DNA of 64,000 bases from the NCBI GenBank assembly GCA_027922465.2, contig BQMF02000015.1, forward strand, positions 62,001 to 126,000, written 5' to 3'. The notes under the pieces are model-generated. The model was given only the letters and a program-made list of their open reading frames with translations, was not told the origin of the DNA and did not search any database. Positions 56,673-64,000 of this stretch are shown here, one piece after another; the stretch's first letter is position 1; each line of letters starts with the position of its first letter. The stretch is from Turritopsis dohrnii (Eukaryota; Cnidaria; Hydrozoa; Anthoathecata; Oceaniidae). A program made the translations under genes and the position numbers.

Positions 56673-57183
56673 GGGGCTGTTTATATGAGAGGCGGGACGG
56701 GACGTTTGCCGGGACGGGACGGGACGAAAAACGGGAACCCGCCTCCATTGAAGTTTTTATAAAAAATCTATCTCGTGTTTATATGAAAAAAACTATCCCG
56801 GGACAAAAAACGTCCCGTCCCGATTAGGCGAGATCTCGCTTTCTCAAACCGGGATCCCGCTTAAGCGGGACGTTTTTCATCATATAAACACACTGTCCCG
56901 GGACGTTTGAAAATTGACTGGTTCTTATATTCGGTTGGAGATTAAAGATACAGAAGTTAGTTCGAAAGCAACCACAAGTAGAAACCATCTGCGATAATTC
57001 TTTTTTCTAAATTGTTCGATTGCCATTCTATAAGCTCTTGGGAGAAAACTTTTATATATTAAATTGTAAAATTGCTGTCTCGTCCCGGCAAAGCTACTTC
57101 TCATGTAAAGGCGGGATAAAATCATCCCGTTTTTCGTCCCGTCCCGGCAAACGTCCCGTCCCGCCTCTCATATAAACAGCCCC
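56673..57183. mobile_element. 511-bp DNA element (family M2) with TTA target duplication
   Basis: Ends GGGGCTGTTTATATGAGAGG and the exact complement, continuing through CGGGACGGGACGTTTGCCGG. TTA flanks both sides (56670-56672, 57184-57186), as for PIF/Harbinger-type insertions. Subterminal CGGGAC repeats make it strikingly GC-rich against its surroundings. A second inner inverted pair, GGGACGTTTTTCATCATATA and its mirror, is present. No transposase. Confidence 0.88.
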
Positions 57184-57599
57184 TTAATGCTTAGTTATCA
57201 AGTTTTGCCTCGTTTCTATATATTTTATTGTTTTTCTAATTGCATAATGTTCTCAGTAAGTAATAGTTACTCGTTCTTTCAGTTCCCCAGTGGAATAATT
57301 AGAAGTAATTAAGAGTTTGAAAAAGAGGCGAAACTTAGAGACAAGGCTATAACACGGTGTTTAAACAGAAATTCGGGAAAGGTCTATTGTGGCCGAGTTT
57401 CATAGCTCGCTCGAACCTCGGTTTCATGCAATTCGTTTTCCTACAGATTTCACTGCTTTACAGTGTGTCCATAGTATAAAAAAGTATGATCCAATTTTGA
57501 ATATATAAATAATTTTTATTTTTGTTGTTGTAATATGTAGTTTATGTAATATGTAAGTTGTGATGGTAATGTTTCATTTAATAAAAGAACACGGTTCTA

Positions 57600-57890
57600 A
57601 ATTTTGAAAAAATGAAAGTTTTGGAAGAAGAAGGTGGAAAAATTCAGGGGGCGATCATATGGAGCTTTTTATCCGGGCAGGGCGAGACGAGACGTTATGA
57701 GGGGATGCTAGTTTTTATAAAATTCTCATTAGATGATTTAATTTTCTTTGTGGAAAACAAAAAAAATCACCTGGTGTCACAAGCGACCGCGAGATCTCTT
57801 TTATTTTTGCCAGAATCCTGCTTAAGCGAAGTGGGTTTTTTTTATCACAATTACCCCACATCATTCATTTTGCAGGGGTTTTGACGAATT
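57600..57890. repeat. Degraded relative of the M2 element
   Basis: CCGGGCAGGGCGAGACGAGACG, GCGACCGCGAGATCTC and TGCTTAAGCGAAGTGGG resemble diverged M2 interior sequence (for example GGCGAGATCTCGC and GCTTAAGCGGGACG). The 90-codon frame here is a by-product. Confidence 0.4.
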
Positions 57891-57920
57891 TCCTGAAAAT
57901 TGTGATTGTCCATCGTGTTC

Positions 57921-58066
57921 TGTAGTAGAATATAATGACCCCTTAGAATATTTTCACCCCGTGGTTTGCGCTTATGATTAAGAATAACAAAGAAAACCTA
58001 ACTGGTCATAAGCGTAAACCAAAGGTGGTGAAAATATTCTATAAGGGGTCATTATATTCTACCACA
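57921..58066. mobile_element. 146-bp foldback element
   Basis: TGTAGTAGAATATAATGACC ... TGGTTTGCGCTTATGA is mirrored by TCATAAGCGTAAACCA ... GGTCATTATATTCTACCACA. The arms are about 60 bp with a few mismatches; the central spacer is about 25 bp. Confidence 0.85.
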
Positions 58067-58169
58067 TTTCACGTGGTTGCTCTGAAAATTTTGCGGACTT
58101 AGGGGCTGTTTACATGAGAGGTGGAGGTGAGACGGGACGTTTGCCGGGACGGACGGGACGAAAAACGGG

Positions 58170-59378
58170 ATTCCAGAGAGTGGAGGAACGAGGGATGAAA
58201 CTTTGTTGGTAAAATTTTTTTGATGATTTTGGGATGCTGACAGTGTGTGGCAATTAGATGAATATCTTGTGTTTCGCTTGAAAGTTTTTAATGCAGGAAT
58301 GAGAGAAGAGAGCTCATTTGAACATTTTCCGTAAAAGTATTATAAAAGAGGCAAAGAGACGCCACAGATCTGCGATGGGAGAGTGTGTCAAGTTCATCAC
58401 CAACAGCATTACAGATTCTTTTCTGGATACGATCTAATAGATTTAGAGAATCAGAGGGTGCACCACCCCAGATATGGCAACAATACTCAATACAAGGTCG
58501 AATAGTAGATTTATAGAGGTAAAGAAAGGTATCAGGGCTGAGGTATGCTCTTGCACGAAGAAGAGAGCCCACCTTCATCGAGGCTGACTTAGCGATTGCC
58601 TCAATGATGTAGGAGTGCCAGGAGAAGTCCTGTGAAAAAGTGACGCCAAGGAAACGAAAGGAGTTGTTTTCTTCCAACTGGGTGCCATTCATGGAAACTG
58701 ACGGTAAAAAGGGATCTTTAGTATGATTTACAGATAGAAGTTTGGTTTTTGTGGAATTGAATGTGACCAGCCATTTCTCTCCCTCACAACTATAGATTGC
58801 AGATCAAACCAATCAAGATCAATCAATTTCGCCTGCCATTTCTACCTAGCTGAACAAATCTGATTTTGGAATACAGGAATAGATGGTTGAATCATCAGCA
58901 TAGATGGCAAGCTTGGAAATAATGTCATCAGGCAGATCATTGATGAAAAGAAGAAAAAGGGTTGGGCCAAGGACAGAACCTTGGGGAACTCCTGCATTGA
59001 TGGAATGTGTCGATGATGATTGCCCGTCTAAAACAACCTTAAGCCTACGATTACCAAGGAAGGAACGAATGATCTCATAAAGGAGACCCTGAACTCCATA
59101 TGCAGCAAGCTTTTTCAAAGGCCAGTATGCCATACTTTATCAAATGCCTTGGATATGTCAAGAGCAACAGCTCTTGCCTCCCCAGATTTATCTAATGCAG
59201 TGTAGATTCTATCAGTTATCACTATAAGGAGGTCAGCAGTTGAGCGTTGGGAGCGAAAGCCATATTGAGAATCTGAGAAGAGGTTATTAGATTCAAGGTG
59301 ATTAACAAGAGAATTATTGATAAAGGCCTCAAAAATTTTACTCATAACTGGTAGGAGACTATTGGGTCTGTAATTTCG
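58170..59378 (-). pseudogene. Inverted duplicate of LINE 3' half
   Basis: The minus strand carries the RT domain from SKIFEAFINNSLVNHLESNN (59345) through the YADDSTIYS motif (58890s) to the C-terminal MNGTQLEENNSFRFLGVTFS frame (58692-58288). It is nearly identical to 61279-62489 on the plus strand. Both share the frame break after KVWHTGL and the break after the YADD-containing frame. A handful of substitutions and one small indel (LLSFLH versus LLSSLLH) separate them. Confidence 0.88.
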
Positions 59379-59659
59379 GATGATTTTATCCCGCCTTTAC
59401 ATGAGTAAACATTTAGCAGAAGCTTTGCATCGCATTTAAAACATAAATAAAACGTCCCGGGGCAGTGTGTTTATATGATGAAAAACGTCCTGGTTTAACA
59501 AAGTGAGATCTCGCCTAATGTGTCTGGTGTGCTTTGTCAAGGCCACACCCTGAGCCTTCTGTTACGGCAGAAGGTTTATTGATGAACCATCAGTATTCAC
59601 ACAATCAGACTTTTTGCAAGTACATGTTATGTTTGTTCCTTTTATTTAAATTCTCTATC

Positions 59660-62640
59660 TAAACTTCTCTTATGAAATGGTTAATCAAAGAAAAAACACA
59701 AAAAACCCAGCTTCAAAACCCAATTCGATTAACCCAGCCCCACTGAACATATCTTTCACAAATGTCCGTGGTTTTCGTACAAATTTCTCTCAAATTCATG
59801 CTTTCATTTCTAACAACTCTCCTGACATCCTTGCAATTTCGGAGACTAATCTGAATTCCAATATTGACACAGAAAATGACTTTCTCTTTCAAGGTTATCT
59901 TCCTCCACGTCGTAAGGACTCTAAAACCCACATGCATGGCCTTGGTGTATACCTTCGAGACAATTTACCTATAACTCGTGTGAGTGATCTGGAGGGTCCT
60001 GATTTACCATACATGTGCTTTCGTCTTTCGTTGCTCCATTCAACAAGCTATCTGTTCTTTCTTTATCGATCTCCGTCATCCCAAGACTGCTCTGTTATAG
60101 ACTCTATATCTGAAAGTATTGACAAGGCCCTATCAATTCATCACAGTGCCAACTATTTGTTTTTGGTGACTTCAATGTTCATCATGAAAAATGACTCAAA
60201 TTTTCAAATGGAATGTCTCACTCAGGAATTCATACTCTAAATTTTGCCTTATCTCAATCTCTTCACCAAATCATTGACTTCCCTACTCGCTTTCCTAATT
60301 GTGATGATCAATCTCCATCTCTACTTGATCTCTTTTTAACATCAAATCCTGATATCTGTAAAGTATCTAGTGAAGCTCCTCTTGGAAACTCTGACCATGG
60401 CGTAGTTTCTGTGTTAACATCTCTTAATTGCAAAGCTGCTTCTGAATCTCCTTTTCATTGCACTCTCTTCAGTTATGAACGTGGTGAATGGGATAATTTT
60501 CGAGACTTTCTTTGCGATATCCCCTGGTCCAATGTGTTTTCAAATCCAGCTGAAAAATGTGCAGAGGACGTTACATCTTGGCTTACATCTGGTATTGAAG
60601 CATTTATCCCCAGTAGAAAATTTCGTGTTAAACCTCACTCCTCTCCCTGGTTCTCACCTGCTTGTGCTGCAGCAATTGCTCACAGAAATCTTTACTTTCA
60701 TCAATATCAACGTGAGAAATCTTCTCATAATAAGGTTCTTTTCAACCAAGCACGAAATCACTGCAAATCTGTCATTAATAATGCAAAGTCTACATATCAA
60801 CAAGAAACTCGTAATCGTATCTGTTCACAAAAAATTGGCTCTCGAGATTTTTGGCGCATCATTAAAAGTGTCACCAACAATAAAAGGTCATACATTCCTC
60901 CCATTTTTAATGGTCCAGAGGTTTTATCATCATCTCAGGATAAAGCTGAACTCTTCTCTAATATTTTCAGTACTAACTCTACTCTTGATGACTTTGGCCA
61001 TGCTGTTCCGGAATTTCCCTTGAGGACTAATAAAGTACTAGATAGCTGCTTTATCACACCAGCTAAAATATCTTCCATCATTTCAAATCTTGATGCTTCT
61101 AAGGCTACTGGCCCTGATGGAATTCCTGTCATCCTGTTTCAAAAGTGTGCACCTGAATTATCTCCTGTACTTTCTCGTCTATATAACAAGTGCATAGCTG
61201 AATCTTGCTTTCCTTCATCTTGGACGTTTGCCTCTGTAATTCCAGTTTTTAAAAATTATGGTGATCGATCTAATCCACGAAATTACAGACCCAATAGTCT
61301 CCTACCAGTTATGAGTAAAATTTTTGAGGCCTTTATCAATAATTCTCTTGTTAATCACCTTGAATCTAATAACCTCTTCTCAGATTCTCAATATGGCTTT
61401 CGCTCCCAACGCTCAACTGCTGACCTCCTTATAGTGATAACTGATAGAATCTACACTGCATTAGATAAATCTGGGGAGGCAAGAGCTGTTGCTCTTGACA
61501 TATCCAAGGCATTTGATAAAGTATGGCATACTGGCCTTTGAAAAAGCTTGCTGCATATGGAGTTCAGGGTCTCCTTTATGAGATCATTCGTTCCTTCCTT
61601 GGTAATCGTAGGCTTAAGGTTGTTTTAGACGGGCAATCATCATCGACACATTCCATCAATGCAGGAGTTCCCCAAGGTTCTGTCCTTGGCCCAACCCTTT
61701 TTCTTCTTTTCATCAATGATCTGCCTGATGACATTATTTCCAAGCTTGCCATCTATGCTGATGATTCAACCATCTATTCCTGTATTCCAAAATCAGATTT
61801 GTTCAGCCAGGTAGAAATGGCAGGCGAAATTGATTGATCTTGATTGGTTTGATCTGCAATCTATAGTTGAGTGGGAGAGAAATGGCTGGTCACATTCAAT
61901 TCCACAAAAACCAAACTTCTATCTGTAAATCATACTAAAGATCCCTTTTTACCGTCAGTTTCCATGAATGGCACCCAGTTGGAAGAAAACAACTCCTTTC
62001 GTTTCCTTGGCGTCACTTTTTCACAGGACTTCTCCTGGCACTCCTACATCATTGAGGCAATCGCTAAGTCAGCCTCGATGAAGGTGGGCTCTCTTCTTCG
62101 TGCAAGAGCATACCTCAGCCCTGATACCTTTCTTTACCTCTATAAATCTACTATTCGACCTTGTATTGAGTATTGTTGCCATATCTGGGGTGGTGCACCC
62201 TCTGATTCTCTAAATCTATTAGATCGTATCCAGAAAAGAATCTGTAATGCTGTTGGTGATGAACTTGACACACTCTCCCATCGTAGATCTGTGGCGTCTC
62301 TTTGCCTCTTTTATAATACTTTTACGGAAAATGTTCAAATGAGCTCTCTTCTCTCATCCCTCCTGCATTAAAAACTTTCAAGCGAAACACAAGATATTCA
62401 TCTAATTGCCACACACTGTCAGCATCCCAAAATCATCAAAAAAATTTTACCAACAAAGTTTCATCCCTCGTTCCTCCACTCTCTGGAATTCTTTACCCCA
62501 GTCTGTTTTTCCTTCTCATTATAATCTTCAACACTACTTTAAATGTGATGTCCATCGTCACCTTTCCTCCTTGTGCCTCAATACACATTGGTGGTTTTAT
62601 ACCTTGTATTGAGCGACTAATTAAAAAAAAACAAAAAAAA
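59660..62640 (+). pseudogene. CR1/L2/Jockey-type LINE, endonuclease plus RT, several frameshifts
   Basis: The APE-type endonuclease begins at 59677 with NISFTNVRGFRTNFSQ and PDILAISETNLN, then GLGVYLRDNLP. Its frame breaks near 60170, just where the GDFN motif is expected. The second frame (60213-61541) continues with LGNSDHGVVSV (endonuclease end), then RT with KATGPDGIPVILFQ, NYRPNSLLPVMSKIFE and ALDISKAFDKVW. A third frame (61523-61837) has GVPQGSVLGPTLFLLFINDL and YADDSTIYS. A fourth (61871-62371) and fifth (62406-62612) hold the C-terminus. The 3' end is marked by GAGCGACTAATTAAAAAAAAA near 62605-62635. ORF1 is not seen. Confidence 0.88.
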
Positions 62641-62933
62641 GATAGATTTTTTATGAAAACTTCAATGGAGGCGGGGATCCCGTTTTTCGTCCCCTTCCAT
62701 TCCCAGCAAACGTCCCCCGTCGCCCCCGTCGTCGATATCTTCGGCCGGAATTCGACGGCCCTTATCTGATTTATAAATTTTCGCGGTTTCGATTAGCATA
62801 GTGGCCCTCCTTCGTAGCTACTTTATTTTCGATCTGATATTATGTGTTTTGCATAATTGAGACAGCCGGCTGGAGGGTGTTGCAGCAGGGCGGAAAGTAT
62901 AAACGTTCTTTCATGAAAAGGCCTTGTAACAAA

Positions 62934-63029
62934 ATGGCGTCGAGTTTTGTCAGTTCGAGCACAAGCCGAAATGCAGAACCATTCGCTCAAAAGCAAGCTA
63001 TCAAAAAAGTTATTGATTATAAGATAGAT
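62934..63029 (+). CDS. First coding exon of a gene leaving the window
   Basis: ATG at 62934 in the context AACAAAATGGCG opens 32 codons, MASSFVSSSTSRNAEPFAQK then QAIKKVIDYKID. They end at a consensus donor, GAT|GTGAGT, phase 0. The preceding 170 bp contain several CpGs (TTTTCGCGGTTTCGATTAGC, GCAGGGCGGAAAG), unlike the surrounding DNA, as expected of a promoter. The peptide is serine-rich at the start, then amphipathic. I do not recognise the family. An acceptor-like TTTATTGCAG at 63694 would put a stop after seven codons, so the true exon 2 probably lies beyond 64000. Confidence 0.55.
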
Positions 63030-64000
63030 GTGAGTATTTTTATTTTTTAATAAGCTTTGTCAGGGAAGTTAGGTAAAAAATTACGAAAATGAACTGTTTC
63101 AGGGGGCGTCCGTGATCATCGTGCGGCGCATCTGTAAGCCAACAACAAACACCCCCAAGAACAGGGTTGAAGTTTTAAAGAAATTATGATATGCTTTCTA
63201 CTGAAAAAACGTATCTTACAGCTTCCATTTTCATTGTATAGTTTACTGTTTTAAGAATAGGAACTGGTGAAAAATAGAAAAAATAGCATGTTCTAGCTTG
63301 TATAAACTATCCATTTATTATGATGATGATTTTATGTTCTGTTCCTAGCTACAGAATAAGAAAAACATACATTGACCAGCTAAATAATGAGCCAGGGTGA
63401 TAGATTCAAAGGTTCAGAGAATGAAATGGAACATGGATTGTTCCTGTTGTAGTTTTAAAAAAGAACCAGTTAAATCTGACCTGAGGCTGGCTGTTCTTAG
63501 TTTTTCAGCCTTCTTCAGCCTGAATTGTTCCTATTTTGTTCCTAACAAGAACCCAGTTTCAAAATTTATGGTTTCAAATTTTAGCCTCCTTTTGCTCTTA
63601 TTTATATATGGAACTTCCAGTTAAAATATTAAAAAAAACAACAGTTTTTAAGCATGTTGCTATCTGGTAATGACCCATTCGTACATTTATTGCAGATGAA
63701 AAAAAGAGCAAACTTCTAAACCATTTATCAGTGAGAGAATTCACATCATGAATTTTTCTTATCAGCGTCTAATCTGGAATGGAAGGGCAGCATCCAGGAA
63801 AAGGGCCACATTATGAACATGCAATAAGTTTTAAAAAAAACGTAGAGGGTGGTGTCTGATCAACAGACGCTCTGTCGAATACAACTTAAGTAGGGCTGGC
63901 AATTCTCCTGGGGCCAATTCCTTGGGGTTCACCTTTCTGTAAACAAGGGAAGATCGCGGGAAATTTGCCAAATATTTTTTGTGAAAATATTAAGTCGCAA
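63030..64000. other. Probable first intron of the gene starting at 62934
   Basis: AT-rich. The 75-codon frame at 63397 (serine- and leucine-rich) has no recognisable product. No repeat family from elsewhere in the window is evident. Confidence 0.4.

Larger units (their letters stand above)
58102..62740. mobile_element. M2 element copy invaded by LINE sequence
   Basis: It begins, after TTA, with GGGGCTGTTTACATGAGAGG and the CGGGACGTTTGCCGGGACG block (58102-58168). M2 interior sequence reappears at about 59379-59525 (ATCCCGCCTTTACATGAG, GTGTGTTTATATGATGAAAA). An M2-like segment, degraded at its end, closes the region at 62650-62735 (TCAATGGAGGCGGGGATCCC). Everything between is LINE DNA. The outer right terminus is missing. 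Confidence 0.65.

Noticed and set aside
57612..57884. 90-codon frame as a gene
   Set aside because: Sequence resembles degraded M2 transposon interior; no homology or splice context.
63397..63624. 75-codon serine/leucine-rich frame as a gene
   Set aside because: No domain and no conserved start context; it lies in the probable first intron of the gene at 62934.

Overview
This is an AT-rich animal (metazoan) nuclear window. Coding sequence is interrupted by GT-AG introns, and most of the DNA is transposable elements (TEs) and other repeats. The conserved genes and the mix of elements (Penelope-like, THAP/P-type, Ty3/Gypsy, RTE-like and CR1/L2/Jockey-type LINEs, many short inverted-repeat elements) suggest a non-ecdysozoan invertebrate, perhaps a cnidarian or sponge. 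The species cannot be fixed from this window.

Layout. 1-11.8 kb is a tandem array of ~1.2 kb units broken by two DNA-transposon insertions (1721-3844 and 8953-9602). It ends in a 55-bp minisatellite (11.83-12.38 kb). 13.0-22.75 kb is a TE cluster: a decayed Penelope-like element, a THAP/P-type DNA transposon with long inverted termini, and an RTE-like LINE with a poly-A tail. Two ~620-bp inverted arms flank the cluster. 23.04-29.59 kb is one Ty3/Gypsy-type LTR retrotransposon on the minus strand, with a 5-bp target-site duplication (TSD). A TA-flanked foldback element sits inside its integrase region, and that element carries a further MITE. 30-37 kb holds small MITEs, a diverged ~650-bp duplication and a perfect 108-bp inverted repeat.

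37.7-55 kb is the genic part. Three plus-strand genes lie in a row: a heparan-sulfate 6-O-sulfotransferase with its coding region in one exon (37778-38962); a two-exon OB-fold protein resembling TEN1 of the CST telomere complex (40656-41654); and an 11-exon coiled-coil gene resembling CCDC15 (42429-54992), whose exon phases all match and predict 470 aa. The introns of the last gene carry nested MITEs, 128-bp tandem arrays and inverted arms. 56.6-62.8 kb is a DNA element family with TTA target duplications. One member is invaded by a LINE and contains a 1.2-kb near-identical inverted duplication of the LINE 3' half. At 62934 a CpG-containing leader and a clean first exon start another gene that leaves the window.

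The three central genes have unrelated roles: Golgi sulfation, telomere maintenance, and a poorly characterised coiled-coil protein. Nothing here indicates a shared pathway. I found no convincing new multi-gene system. The most unusual items are the perfect hairpin, the two three-level TE nests, the hybrid tandem units, and the inverted LINE duplication that shares lesions between its arms.
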